64,000 nucleotides of DNA from Sneathia sanguinegens. GTDB lineage: Bacteria; Fusobacteriota; Fusobacteriia; Fusobacteriales; Leptotrichiaceae. Of the stretch, positions 21,667 to 30,639 are shown one piece after another (within the stretch, counting starts at the first letter, position 1; every line of letters starts with the position of its first letter). The stretch is taken from NCBI RefSeq assembly GCF_042033325.1, contig NZ_CP160095.1, one strand, 5' to 3'. Both the position numbers and the translations under genes were made by a program. The notes beneath the pieces were generated by a model. The model saw only the letters and a program-made list of their open reading frames with translations. It did not search any database and was not told the origin of the DNA.

Positions 21667-22646
21667 AAAAATTAACGATTAAAGATATTGCTAAATTGGC
21701 AGGTGTGTCATTTAAAACAGTTTCTAGAGTTATTAATAATGAAGATAATGTAAAGGAAGAAACAAAAGAAAAAGTAAAAAAGATATTATTAGAGCAAAAC
21801 TTTAGTGTGAACTATAACGCTAAAAGACTTGCTAGTAGTAGTACAAGACAAATAGGTGTAATAACAAATACGAAAAGTAATGAATTAAGTAAGAACTATA
21901 TTATACTACATCACATATTAACCTTTGCGAAAATGAAAGATTATACTATTATAGTACATGAAAGCTTAGATAAGGTTAAAAGAAATAGTTTGGGTAAAAT
22001 AGATAAAGGGTTTTATGAGGGTATAATTTTTTTAAATCCTAAAAAAATGGAAGATATAGAAGAGGTTATTGAAGATAAACTTCCAGTTATAATGTCAGGC
22101 ATTAGCGATAAGTACGTTTGTGTTGGAACAGATCAGTATGAAAGTGGATATATCGCAACGATGTCACTTATAAGAAAAGGGTGTAAGGATATTGCTATAA
22201 TACTAGATGATCCAGATACTATAACTAACAAAGAAAAAGTTAGAGGTTATACTGATGCTTTAAAAAGTGTTGGATACATGATAAATTATGAAAATATACA
22301 CTATAATTATAGAACTAGTTCTGATGTTGAAGCTTTAATAACTAAAAAGTATCTAAAAGATAGTTTGTATGATGGAGCATTAATAGGTAGTGATGTTTTA
22401 GGGTTAGGTGCTATAAGAGCGATTAATAAATTAAAAATTCCTTGTCCAATGAATTTTAAGTTTATAACCTTCGGTAATACTTTTATATGTAACGAAACAT
22501 ATCCAAGTATGAGTTCAATTAAGCAAAATTTTGAAAATATAGCTAAAAATTTAGTGGATAAGATAATTGAACTTATAGAAAATAAGGATATGCCTAAAAG
22601 TATGGTTATACCAGCGGAAATTGTTGAGAGAGAATTTACAATATAA
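21663..22646 (+). CDS. LacI-family transcriptional regulator of the hexuronate locus
   Basis: 327 residues. The N-terminal LacI helix-turn-helix (TIKDIAKLAGVSFKTVSRVIN, residues 5-24 and on) and hinge helix (NAKRLASSSTRQIGVI) are intact. A periplasmic-binding-protein-like sugar-sensing domain follows (about 60-327, with GTDQYESGYIATMSLIRKGCKDI). It probably represses the eda and uxaC promoters, which carry the same duplicated operator-like sequence, and responds to a hexuronate or KDG-type intermediate. That role is inferred from location. The start has AGAGG upstream. It ends in a terminator that forms part of the inverted repeat. Confidence 0.85.
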   Translation: MKKLTIKDIAKLAGVSFKTVSRVINNEDNVKEETKEKVKKILLEQNFSVNYNAKRLASSSTRQIGVITNTKSNELSKNYIILHHILTFAKMKDYTIIVHESLDKVKRNSLGKIDKGFYEGIIFLNPKKMEDIEEVIEDKLPVIMSGISDKYVCVGTDQYESGYIATMSLIRKGCKDIAIILDDPDTITNKEKVRGYTDALKSVGYMINYENIHYNYRTSSDVEALITKKYLKDSLYDGALIGSDVLGLGAIRAINKLKIPCPMNFKFITFGNTFICNETYPSMSSIKQNFENIAKNLVDKIIELIENKDMPKSMVIPAEIVEREFTI

Positions 22647-22674
22647 ATAGTCATAAAAAATGACTATTTTTTTA
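22645..22674 (+). terminator. terminator of the LacI-type gene
   Basis: The stem AAATAGTCA / TGACTATTT overlaps the stop region and is followed by a T-run. A degenerate copy stands in the same relation to the uxaC promoter at about 33141-33170. Confidence 0.8.
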
Positions 22675-22730
22675 TTGACAAAATTCTAAATTGAGTTACA
22701 ATATAGTAGAGAATGACAACGAGGACAAAA
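22647..22730 (+). repeat. long inverted repeat, left copy (promoter/operator of eda)
   Basis: 84 bp that match the reverse complement of 33085-33170 with about eight differences. The shared block runs from ATAGTCAT through TTGACA, GAGTTACAATATAGTAGA and AATGACAACGAGGACAAAA. It contains a full promoter and a semi-palindromic TGACAACGAGGACA with a central CG, as in LacI-family operators. Confidence 0.88.
22675..22702 (+). promoter_or_regulatory. promoter of eda, with candidate LacI-type operator just downstream
   Basis: TTGACA (22675-22680) and TACAAT (22697-22702) are 16 bp apart. The candidate operator TGACAACGAGGACA (22714-22727) sits just after the expected start point, a position suited to repression. 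The same arrangement is present at the uxaC promoter. Confidence 0.75.
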
Positions 22731-22772
22731 AGGGTAGATACAGTTTGTGCTAATACATACTAACACTATTGA

Positions 22773-22841
22773 AGCAATACAAGTAAAAGCGATAATGAAG
22801 ATTTGCCATCAATATCTAAAAATGAAAGGAAAAAATTATGA
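22773..22841 (+). pseudogene. possible relic of a KDG kinase C-terminus before eda
   Basis: The frame reads SNTSKSDNEDLPSISKNE and then RKKL, with a TGA overlapping the eda ATG as ATGA. PfkB-type KDG kinases often end in a segment like GDNEGLPT..E, and kdgK usually sits directly before eda in such operons. The rest of the gene is missing: only about 70 bp lie between the promoter region and this segment, and stop codons occur upstream in frame. The call is tentative because the match is short. Confidence 0.3.
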
Positions 22842-23464
22842 AACAAAAAATTTTAAGTAAAATTAAAGAAAATGGCTTAGTTGCTGTTGTTCGTGGTACA
22901 GATGATATTAATGCTGTAGAAATTTCAGAAAAAATAATAGAAGGTGGAATAAAAACTATTGAGCTTACATTTTCTACTAGATATGCAGATAATGCGATAA
23001 ATAAATTAAGTAGAAAATACCATGATGATGAAAATATTTTAATTGGTGCTGGTACTGTATTAGATGATATTACAGCAAGAATCGCCATATTAAATGGTGC
23101 TCAATTTGTTGTATCGCCTCATTTTGATAAGAACATTTCTAAAGTATGCAATAGATACTCTATTCCATATTTAGCAGGTTGTGGTAGTGTTACAGAAGTT
23201 ATATCAGCAATTGAAAATGGGTCTGATATAGTAAAAATATTCCCTGGAGGAGTACTAGGATCCAGCTTTATTAAAGATGTACATGGACCTATTCCTTATG
23301 CAAATATGATGCCATCAGGTGGCGTAAACATCGATAATATGGATAAATGGATAAATGCTGGTGCATACGCTATAGGTATAGGATCTGCACTAACAAAAGG
23401 GGGTATAGATAAAATCGTTGATACTACTAAAGCATTCGTTGAAAAATATAACGGGATAAAATAA
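22838..23464 (+). CDS. eda: 2-keto-3-deoxy-6-phosphogluconate (KDPG) aldolase
   Basis: 208 residues, typical length. It splits KDPG into pyruvate and glyceraldehyde 3-phosphate, the last step of hexuronate breakdown. The Schiff-base lysine is K133 (DIVKIFPGG), the base is E42 (TIELTFST), and R19 (VAVVRG) binds phosphate. The GAGTV motif and the phosphate-binding PSGGVN loop are present. It has AAGGA upstream of the ATG. It is the only catabolic gene here on the plus strand, but it is driven by the same duplicated promoter as the opposing uxaC operon. Confidence 0.94.
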   Translation: MKQKILSKIKENGLVAVVRGTDDINAVEISEKIIEGGIKTIELTFSTRYADNAINKLSRKYHDDENILIGAGTVLDDITARIAILNGAQFVVSPHFDKNISKVCNRYSIPYLAGCGSVTEVISAIENGSDIVKIFPGGVLGSSFIKDVHGPIPYANMMPSGGVNIDNMDKWINAGAYAIGIGSALTKGGIDKIVDTTKAFVEKYNGIK

Positions 23465-23483
23465 GGTAGGAGAAGTGTATAAT

Positions 23484-23524
23484 AAAGTGTGTAAGTTATA
23501 AAATAATTTATGCACTTTGTTTTT
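23484..23524 (+). terminator. terminator of eda
   Basis: A 16-bp stem (AAAGTGTGTAAGTTAT with ATAATTTATGCACTTT, three G-T pairs) followed by GTTTTT. Confidence 0.75.
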
Positions 23525-23543
23525 GAATTGTAAATAAAATATC
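23525..23543 (+). repeat. 19-bp direct repeat, left copy
   Basis: GAATTGTAAATAAAATATC recurs at 24104-24122 with one change (T to C), and weak similarity continues (CTCTAAT then TTTAAAGA). The two copies bracket the small membrane-protein gene. Confidence 0.55.
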
Positions 23544-23646
23544 CCCAAAAACACTCTAATGCGTTTTAAAGAACGAATTTATACTAATCATAATTTTGTT
23601 GATTGAAATAAATTTTATTCATTATACTAAATATAAAATTAATTTC

Positions 23647-23673
23647 AAAAAAAAGGAGTATTGCTACACTCCC
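23647..23673 (-). terminator. terminator of the 80-residue membrane protein gene
   Basis: A short stem GGAGTG / TACTCC around TAGCAA on the minus strand followed by eight Ts, about 55 bp after the stop. Confidence 0.6.
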
Positions 23674-23726
23674 TAAAATGTAATTGTTTAAAATAATAAT
23701 AAAATCAAAAACTATATTAAATTTTT

Positions 23727-23969
23727 TTATTTGAATAATATTTTTATTATAAATTTTGTAATAGATATTAACCAATAACCTATTATTAATATGTTTGTTG
23801 TCTTAAATTTTATATTTTCTATTTTCCAATTATTAAATTTTAAATCATTTATTATAAGACAAAATAATGCTATAAATGAAATAAAATCATATGGATTAGG
23901 TTTTAATATAGGTATTAAAATAATAGTGATAAAAATAAATAATATATTTAAATATTCAAATTTTTTCAT
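23727..23969 (-). CDS. small two- or three-helix membrane protein, unknown
   Basis: 80 residues. Hydrophobic helices span about 8-22 (ILFIFITIILIPIL), 27-42 (YDFISFIALFCLIIND) and 58-75 (NILIIGYWLISITKFII). The ATG has AAAGGAG about ten bases upstream, and a terminator follows, which supports a real gene. I do not recognise the family. It sits between eda and uidA in a segment framed by 19-bp direct repeats, so it may be a later insertion into the hexuronate locus. Confidence 0.6.
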   Translation of the reverse strand: MKKFEYLNILFIFITIILIPILKPNPYDFISFIALFCLIINDLKFNNWKIENIKFKTTNILIIGYWLISITKFIIKILFK

Positions 23970-24103
23970 AAATTTAAACTCCTTTTTTTAGTATTTTTTT
24001 AGTAAGATCGTAACATATTTTTTTTTATTAATCAATATCTTAAAAATACTATAAAATCGGTGTTAATTTTATAAAAATTATATTAAATTTATTTTTTTAT
24101 GAT

Positions 24104-24122
24104 GAATTGCAAATAAAATATC
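24104..24122 (+). repeat. 19-bp direct repeat, right copy
   Basis: GAATTGCAAATAAAATATC, 18 of 19 identical to 23525-23543, next to the uidA terminator. Confidence 0.55.
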
Positions 24123-24161
24123 AAAAAAAAATCCCTCTAATCTTTAAAGATAGAGAGATTT
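24123..24161 (-). terminator. terminator of the uxaC-uidA operon
   Basis: A stem AAATCTCTCTATCTTT / AAAGATTAGAGGGATTT on the minus strand followed by a long T-run, immediately after the uidA stop. Confidence 0.82.
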
Positions 24162-24166
24162 ACGCA

Positions 24167-25906
24167 CTATAATTCCTTATACCCATAATTTGGTATCTTA
24201 GTCCATCTATTTTTTAGGTGCTTTGCAATTGACTTAGGATTTCTTTCTCTTGTAAATATTCCTTTCTTATTACCTTGAACTCTAAATAGGCCGTATTTTG
24301 TTTGGAAGTCTGCATAATTCCATGTTTGTTCTCCTATAAAGTATGGTAAACTATCGAAAACTTCTTCATTCATTTTATAATACTCTATTTGAAATTCTTC
24401 AGAAAAAGGTGTCATTTCATCTATATCATGTATACCAGCTATAGTATCTACACCATATTCTGTAAACATTATTGGTTTATTTGGATATTTTTCATGCCAT
24501 AAATTTAATTCTTCTAGCATTTTTTCTCTAGCAACTTTTAAATCTCCTAAATTTACATACCAACCATAATATCTATTAAGGCAAAGTACATCACATAAAC
24601 TACTAGCTAGACATTTATTTACTGGTGCTAACATAATATTTGCAAAAGTACAAGGTCTTTTTTGCTTATCTAATTTTCTAGCTAATTTAAATAATGGTTC
24701 AAAATATTCATAAGCCCCTTTTTCTGCAGTAGATGGTTCATTTGCTATAGACCACATTACAACACAAGCATAATTTTTATCTCTATCTATTAGTTCTCTT
24801 ATCACTTGTTCATGAGCTTCTTTTGTATTTATTTTTTCCCAAGTATTCTTTTTTTCAGTTGTTCCATTTAAATCAAACCCAAAATTAGCCATAAGACCAA
24901 CAGCTGTTGTTTCATCTATTACAACAAAACCTTCTCTATCAGCTAATCTCATCATTTCCTCAGAATATGGATAATGTGATGTTCTAAATGAATTTGCACC
25001 TAACCACTTCATTCGATTAATATCAGATACATTTAAAACTTCATCTAAGCCTCTTCCATGTATATATGAGTCTTCATGTCTACCAAATCCTTTAAAATAG
25101 AATGATTTTCCATTAATTAAAAACTTATTATCTCTAACTTCTACAGTTCTTATTCCAAACTCTTCTGTATATTCATCAATAACTTTGTCATCATTTGATA
25201 ATAGTTCTACTTTTGCTTTGTATAAATATGCATTTAATGGCTCCCATAATCTCACATTTTCAATTACACCATCAATTGACACAACATTATTTCTTTCATC
25301 TAATATACTTATTTTTAATTTAGGATTTTCAACATTTGTTTTTACATCAAAACTTACTTTAGCATTATTTTTATTAACTTCATATGTAATTACTATATCA
25401 TCTATATGTTGCTTAGGTTTTATCCATAATTTAACAGGTCTATGTATACCTGCATAATTAAAGAAATCAAAATTTTCATCAACTTTTTCTTGACCATTTT
25501 CATTACTATAGTTTCCAACGGGTAATGAAGTATAGTCTAACTTATTTGAAACAATAACTTTTAATCTGTTTTCCCCTTCTTTTACATATTTATTTATATT
25601 AAATTCAAAAGGCGTAAAACCACCTTTATGTGTCCCTACTAATTCATTGTTTATATATACCTTTGCAATATGTGTAACTGAACCAAATCTTAAAAATATA
25701 TCGTTTAGTAACATCTCTTCTTTTACCAAAAAGTCTTTTTGATAAATTAAATTTCCTACATAATTTTTCTTATCATGTCCTACCACTTGATCATTAAACG
25801 AACCAGGAACAGCTATCATTTCTTCTTTTTCATTCTCAAAATTAAATTTCCATATACCTGATAAATCTATTAAATCACGTGTTTTAGTTTGTAATGGATA
25901 TAACAT
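24167..25906 (-). CDS. uidA: beta-glucuronidase, GH2
   Basis: 579 residues, close to E. coli GUS (603). The three GH2 parts are present: jelly-roll N domain, Ig-like middle and TIM barrel. The acid/base is the Glu in SIANEPS (near 389). The nucleophile is the Glu in TEYGVDT (near 484). LCLNRYYGWYV matches GUS closely, and the NKKG motif (near 546), which reads the substrate carboxylate in glucuronidases but not galactosidases, is present. A loop near residues 345-370 (FDLNGTTEKKNTWEKINTKE) corresponds to the GUS active-site loop 1. There is no signal peptide, so it acts in the cytoplasm on imported glucuronides and releases glucuronate for UxaC. The start has GAGGTGATA upstream. It is the last gene of the operon. 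Confidence 0.95.
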   Translation of the reverse strand: MLYPLQTKTRDLIDLSGIWKFNFENEKEEMIAVPGSFNDQVVGHDKKNYVGNLIYQKDFLVKEEMLLNDIFLRFGSVTHIAKVYINNELVGTHKGGFTPFEFNINKYVKEGENRLKVIVSNKLDYTSLPVGNYSNENGQEKVDENFDFFNYAGIHRPVKLWIKPKQHIDDIVITYEVNKNNAKVSFDVKTNVENPKLKISILDERNNVVSIDGVIENVRLWEPLNAYLYKAKVELLSNDDKVIDEYTEEFGIRTVEVRDNKFLINGKSFYFKGFGRHEDSYIHGRGLDEVLNVSDINRMKWLGANSFRTSHYPYSEEMMRLADREGFVVIDETTAVGLMANFGFDLNGTTEKKNTWEKINTKEAHEQVIRELIDRDKNYACVVMWSIANEPSTAEKGAYEYFEPLFKLARKLDKQKRPCTFANIMLAPVNKCLASSLCDVLCLNRYYGWYVNLGDLKVAREKMLEELNLWHEKYPNKPIMFTEYGVDTIAGIHDIDEMTPFSEEFQIEYYKMNEEVFDSLPYFIGEQTWNYADFQTKYGLFRVQGNKKGIFTRERNPKSIAKHLKNRWTKIPNYGYKEL

Positions 25907-25918
25907 ATTATCACCTCA

Positions 25919-27631
25919 TTATAGTTTAGCTTGGAATTGATTAGCCCAAACATTTTCATTAAAATATTTTCCTTTAAATTCTGATTTACCTAATAGTTTA
26001 TCTACTAATTGGTTAATTGTTTCCTTGCAATCAGAATATGCATTAATGTAGCACTTTGCCATTGTTAAGTCATGTAAATGATTTGTAAAATTAAATGAAA
26101 CAACAACAGTAGGTACTTCATGAACAAACCAAGGTATTTCATTTGACATAGGTCCACTATATTTAATTCTCATATTATTTTGTTCAGCATACCCTTTAAC
26201 ATCTACAAATACTAATGCTAAATCAACTTCTTTTTTGTATTTTTCTACACTTCCTTTAGCACGAACTCCTCTATCATTTAAAGTTACTATAAATCCTTCT
26301 TTTTCTAATTTTTCTACACATAATTTTTCAAATTCTTCGTTTGGTTTATATATTCCATTCTTTTCACCTTCTATTATGTATAGTCTTACTCTTTTGTGTT
26401 TTTTATTATTAATAGGCAAAACATTTTTTGTGTCTTTAATTAAACTTATACCTTTATCTATAGCTTCTTTTTGCATTTCCTTATGCTCTTTGCACCCAAT
26501 TACATCTAAATCTTTTAGACTTCTTTTAGGTTTTTCAATATTTAGTCCTAACTTTGCCTTAAGACCTAAAATTCTTCTTAATGCATCATGTAATCTTTCA
26601 TTTGTTATTACACCATTTTTATACCCATTTAACATATAGTTAAAGTCTTCATCTATATCATTGAAGAATAAGAACATATCGCATCCAGCTGCTATTGCCT
26701 TAGGTACATAGTCTTTTCTTTGCATACTAGAAGTCATACCTAGCATATGTGATGCATCCGTAATAACTAAACCATTAAAGTTTAATTTTTCTTTTAATAA
26801 GTCTTGTATTAATTCACTTGCTAATGTTGCTGGTAACACATCTTTATCTTCTAATCCTTTAACTAAGTATTTTTGATAATTAGGTAGTGCAATATGACCT
26901 GCCATTATCATTTCAACACCGTTATTTATATGAGTTCTGTATACTTCTCCAAAACTTTTTTCCCAATCTTCTATACTTAAATTGTTAATTCCTAATACTA
27001 AGTGTTGATCTCTTTCTTCTATTCCATCTCCAGGGAAATGTTTTATGCATTTTATAACATTGCTCTTATCTAAACCTTTTAAATATGAGACTGTATGTTT
27101 AATTACAACATCTGTATCTCTACCATATGCTCTTGTATTAATAATTGTATTTCTAAAGTTTTTTATTATATCTACACAAGGATCAAAATTAACATTTATT
27201 CCTAGTGCTTGTTCTTCTACTCCACTAACATACCCAGCATTATATGAAACAGTTTCATCTCCACTAGCTTCGCATTGTGCAGCTGTTGCTATATATGTAC
27301 CATCGCTACAAGCACCATCTCCACCTAAATCACAGTTAGCAGCGACTAATAGAGGTATTTTCGAATATTCTTGTAAATCATTTATTAAATTCATTACAGC
27401 TTCTTTATTACCACCTTGATATCTTGCACCTCCTATATGATATTTTTCTATAATTTCCTTATTTGTTAAATCTGTTTCAGTAAATTTTCTATCTTCTAGA
27501 CTGAAAAGATTAAAGAATAGTTGCCCTATTTTTTCTTCATCACTCATTGAATTTATTGTATTTTCAACCCATGAAATTTGTTTGTCACTCAAATTATATG
27601 GTTTTTCTTTTAAATTAACTGTTCTTGGCAT
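25919..27631 (-). CDS. GH3 beta-N-acetylhexosaminidase-like glycosidase
   Basis: 570 residues, cytoplasmic (no signal peptide). An N-terminal TIM barrel (about 20-370) carries the GH3 signatures KHFPGDG (near 195) followed by ERDQH, whose Asp-His pair is the acid/base found in NagZ-type hexosaminidases. The nucleophile Asp is in VITDASHM (near 289). A C-terminal alpha/beta domain follows (about 400-570). The Asp-His dyad points to N-acetylhexosamine as substrate. Lying between a glucuronidase and a glucuronide importer, it could remove GlcNAc or GalNAc from glycosaminoglycan fragments; that is inference. Its start overlaps the HAD gene end by 17 bp. Confidence 0.85.
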   Translation of the reverse strand: MPRTVNLKEKPYNLSDKQISWVENTINSMSDEEKIGQLFFNLFSLEDRKFTETDLTNKEIIEKYHIGGARYQGGNKEAVMNLINDLQEYSKIPLLVAANCDLGGDGACSDGTYIATAAQCEASGDETVSYNAGYVSGVEEQALGINVNFDPCVDIIKNFRNTIINTRAYGRDTDVVIKHTVSYLKGLDKSNVIKCIKHFPGDGIEERDQHLVLGINNLSIEDWEKSFGEVYRTHINNGVEMIMAGHIALPNYQKYLVKGLEDKDVLPATLASELIQDLLKEKLNFNGLVITDASHMLGMTSSMQRKDYVPKAIAAGCDMFLFFNDIDEDFNYMLNGYKNGVITNERLHDALRRILGLKAKLGLNIEKPKRSLKDLDVIGCKEHKEMQKEAIDKGISLIKDTKNVLPINNKKHKRVRLYIIEGEKNGIYKPNEEFEKLCVEKLEKEGFIVTLNDRGVRAKGSVEKYKKEVDLALVFVDVKGYAEQNNMRIKYSGPMSNEIPWFVHEVPTVVVSFNFTNHLHDLTMAKCYINAYSDCKETINQLVDKLLGKSEFKGKYFNENVWANQFQAKL

Positions 27632-28418
27632 CTAAGTCACCTAACTTTCTTTCATATTTTTTTATATATTCAGCATCTTTGTATTCATCTTTCAAAAATT
27701 TTTCTAGGATATGGTTTATGAATAAATCCCAACTTTTATTTTCTTCGTTTACTATTATAGGGTACATAAGAACATTATTTTCTTTTGCAGACAGTATATC
27801 TCCTGGTAAATCACCCATCATCACTATATTTTTAGGTTCATACCCTTTATCAATTAAATATTTAATACAATCTTTCTTCGTACCTTGACTTTGACCCATT
27901 ACATAATCTACATAATCTATTAATCCAAATTTTTCCCATTCGTCTTTTATAGCCTCATTATTTGCTGCTGACACTATTGCTATATCCACATATTTTTTTA
28001 TCTTATGTATTGCATCTTTAACGCTAGAAAAAGGCTTAGCCATATATTTTATACTTTCTATTTTTCTATTAACTTCATTGCTCCATATAAGTGCCTTTTC
28101 TAACTCACCACTCTTTTTTTTGGAAATTTCTTTCTCTAAAGACTTATTTGATAACTCATTTGTTGAATTTATCCATGCTTTCAAATCGTTTAAAGGTTTA
28201 TTTATACTATCAAACACTAAGGAAAGCCCAACAAATCTGTTTACTCCTCTTGTTTTTGAATAAAGATTTATCTTATTCCATTTTTTTAAAAATTCTTCTT
28301 TTTCTTTTATATTAAATACTTTTACAGCAATAGGTCCAAAACAATATATATGTTTGTAATTCATAGTATCCATAGCACAACCATCTAAATCTATACATAC
28401 AATTTTCCTATTTTTCAT
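27615..28418 (-). CDS. HAD-superfamily hydrolase, substrate unknown
   Basis: 267 residues. HAD motif I is DLDGCAMDT (residues 10-18, nucleophile first Asp), motif II is the Ser in AIVSAANN, a Lys-containing motif III lies near KKDCIKY, and motif IV is MMGDLPGD. The cap domain is the helical insert of about 20-130. Such enzymes are mostly phosphatases; the substrate cannot be told from sequence. It overlaps both neighbours, so it is an integral part of the glucuronide operon and may act on a sugar phosphate made there. Confidence 0.8.
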   Translation of the reverse strand: MKNRKIVCIDLDGCAMDTMNYKHIYCFGPIAVKVFNIKEKEEFLKKWNKINLYSKTRGVNRFVGLSLVFDSINKPLNDLKAWINSTNELSNKSLEKEISKKKSGELEKALIWSNEVNRKIESIKYMAKPFSSVKDAIHKIKKYVDIAIVSAANNEAIKDEWEKFGLIDYVDYVMGQSQGTKKDCIKYLIDKGYEPKNIVMMGDLPGDILSAKENNVLMYPIIVNEENKSWDLFINHILEKFLKDEYKDAEYIKKYERKLGDLDAKNS

Positions 28419-29826
28419 TTTCTACCTCTCTACGTTTATTTAATTTTTCTGTATTTATCATAACTTGCTTTATACCTAAAGGATATATAAATAGTAGTAC
28501 TACACCACATAAAATACAACCTACTCCTTGTGCTAATGTGTATATTGAATAAATACTATTACTTACACTTACACTTTGTATTACTTGACTTGAATTATAT
28601 CCTATATATGATAATATAAATCCTGTCATCCCACCAGCTAATGCTTGACCTAACTTTCTAGCAAATGAATATACAGCATATACTGTACCATCTTCTCTAC
28701 AACCTGTTCTAACTTCTTGATCATCTATTATGTCTGTTATAAAGGCCCAAACTATTACATTAAAGTATGATGTACCTAGTGCACATAGTACAAAAAACGC
28801 AAAGAATATCCATGCATTATTAAGTCTTAAAAGGTATAGAATTATGAATATGCCTCCTGATATTAATAGACCTATTGATCCTGATGTCTTTTTACCTATC
28901 TTTTTTACTATTTTACTTGCAATAGGTGAGACAGCAAATGTTAAAATTGCTCCTATCATACCTGAATACGCTAATACTTCTTTATTTTTAAAATAATCAA
29001 TATAAATATATGCTGATAAACCACTACCTAACATTGTTGTTAATAAATATATTAAAGATATTACCAAAAATACTTGTAATGATCTATTAACTTTTAAGCT
29101 ATTTCCTATCTTCTTTACTTCTTTTAAAAAACTCTTTTCTTCTTTATTATACTCACAAATTTTAACTTTTACTCTTTCTATAGAAAATTTATAGCAAAAC
29201 ATATAGAATATGAATGATAAAATTGAAAATGCTAAGGCTAAAATTGTAAATCTTTCTGGGACTATTACATTTTCTAACTTACCATCTATATACTTTTCAA
29301 CAAATATCACTTTAGGAACTATATATGAGATTAATAAAATTGATATACTTGCTCCTACACTTCTATATACTGATAATGATGCTCTTTTTTCACAATCTAT
29401 AGTTATAACTGAAGCCATTGATCCATACGGAATATTTATTGCTGTATAGCATATGCTTCCCCAAAAAATGTATGTAACAAATATATATGCTATTTTTATA
29501 GGCATAGAAAAATATTTAACTACATATACAAATAGTAAAAATGACGATAAACTTACAAAAGGTGCAACTATTTTTATCCAAAATCTAAATTTACCTTCTT
29601 TTCTTGGTTTGATTACGTCAACTAATCTACCCATCCCTATATCAGTAAATGCATCAACTATTCTTGCAGTTAAAAATAGTAATCCTACTACTGCTCCTGA
29701 TATACCTAATACCTTAGTATAGAATACCATTAAATACATCATTACAAATATAAATGACAAATCATTTGCTACGTCACCTGACATGTATGCTAATTTATCT
29801 AACATACCAAACTTTCTATATTCCAT
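28408..29826 (-). CDS. GPH-family glycoside/hexuronide:cation symporter
   Basis: 472 residues with about 12 membrane helices. The N-terminal region (KLAYMSGDVANDLSFIFV, then TARIVDAFTDIGMGRLVD) is the GPH (MelB/UidB/YicJ) pattern, where the Asp residues of helices 2 and 4 take part in cation coupling. It probably imports glucuronides or glucuronate-containing oligosaccharides together with Na+ or H+. Its place between uxuB and the glycosidases fits a UidB-like role, but the exact substrate is not readable. The start has GGGGG eight bases upstream. Confidence 0.88.
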   Translation of the reverse strand: MEYRKFGMLDKLAYMSGDVANDLSFIFVMMYLMVFYTKVLGISGAVVGLLFLTARIVDAFTDIGMGRLVDVIKPRKEGKFRFWIKIVAPFVSLSSFLLFVYVVKYFSMPIKIAYIFVTYIFWGSICYTAINIPYGSMASVITIDCEKRASLSVYRSVGASISILLISYIVPKVIFVEKYIDGKLENVIVPERFTILALAFSILSFIFYMFCYKFSIERVKVKICEYNKEEKSFLKEVKKIGNSLKVNRSLQVFLVISLIYLLTTMLGSGLSAYIYIDYFKNKEVLAYSGMIGAILTFAVSPIASKIVKKIGKKTSGSIGLLISGGIFIILYLLRLNNAWIFFAFFVLCALGTSYFNVIVWAFITDIIDDQEVRTGCREDGTVYAVYSFARKLGQALAGGMTGFILSYIGYNSSQVIQSVSVSNSIYSIYTLAQGVGCILCGVVLLFIYPLGIKQVMINTEKLNKRREVENEK

Positions 29827-29829
29827 ATA

Positions 29830-30639
29830 TTATACCCCCAAATATGCACTAAATCCGCCGTCAATAGGTATTATTACTCCTGTAATAAAACTTGCTTTTT
29901 CATTATCTACTAAAAATTCTAATGCTCCTAACATTTCTTCTGGTTCTCCAAATCTTTCCATTGGTGTATTTCTTAATATCTTACCTGTTCTTTGTGTTGG
30001 TGTTCCATCATCATTAAATAATAACTTTTTATTTTGATTAGTTACTAAAAATCCTGGTGCTATTGCATTACATCTTACGCCTACTTTGGCTAAGTGTACT
30101 GCTAACCATTGTGTAAAGTTATTTACACTAGCTTTGGCCCCTGAATATGCAACTATCTTTGTTAATGGTGTGTATGAGTTCATACTTGATATATTTATTA
30201 TGCTACATCCTTTTTCCATATCTTTTGCAATTACTTGTGTGGGTAATATTGTTCCTAAAATATTTAAATCAAAAACAAAACTTATACCTTTAGGATCTAA
30301 GTCAAAAAAGCTTGTACCTTTGTTTTCTTTATCGTAGAATTCTTGGTCTGCTGTTGCTTTTGGATTATTTCCCCCAGCACCATTTATTAATACATCTACC
30401 TTACCTAAATCCTTTTTTATATTTTCATAAACTTCTTCAATATTTTTTTTATCTAAAACATTACACTTATATGCCTTAGTCTTTAGCCCTTCTTTTGTAA
30501 ATTCTTTTTCATATTCTTTTGCTTTTTCATAATTTAAATCTAGCATCGCTACCTTAGCACCTAATTTTGCAAAATGTTTTGCTATCATTGAACAAATTAC
30601 ACCTGCTGCTCCAGTTACAACTACTACTTTATTTTTCAT
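29830..30639 (-). CDS. uxuB: fructuronate reductase (D-mannonate oxidoreductase), SDR type
   Basis: 269 residues, a short-chain dehydrogenase. The NAD-binding motif is TGAAGVICS, followed by the NAG-like INGAGG and the catalytic Ser and YSGAK Tyr-Lys pair. The family with TGxxGVxC and the long insert GTSFFDLDPKG is the SDR-type UxuB found next to uxuA in Gram-positives and Fusobacteria. It reduces D-fructuronate to D-mannonate. It overlaps uxuA by 11 bp and sits in the order uxaC-uxuA-uxuB. Confidence 0.88.
   Translation of the reverse strand: MKNKVVVVTGAAGVICSMIAKHFAKLGAKVAMLDLNYEKAKEYEKEFTKEGLKTKAYKCNVLDKKNIEEVYENIKKDLGKVDVLINGAGGNNPKATADQEFYDKENKGTSFFDLDPKGISFVFDLNILGTILPTQVIAKDMEKGCSIINISSMNSYTPLTKIVAYSGAKASVNNFTQWLAVHLAKVGVRCNAIAPGFLVTNQNKKLLFNDDGTPTQRTGKILRNTPMERFGEPEEMLGALEFLVDNEKASFITGVIIPIDGGFSAYLGV

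Noticed and set aside
23584..23775. 63-codon minus-strand frame with hydrophobic sequence
   Set aside because: It crosses the terminator and overlaps the better-supported 80-residue gene in another frame; no ribosome-binding site.
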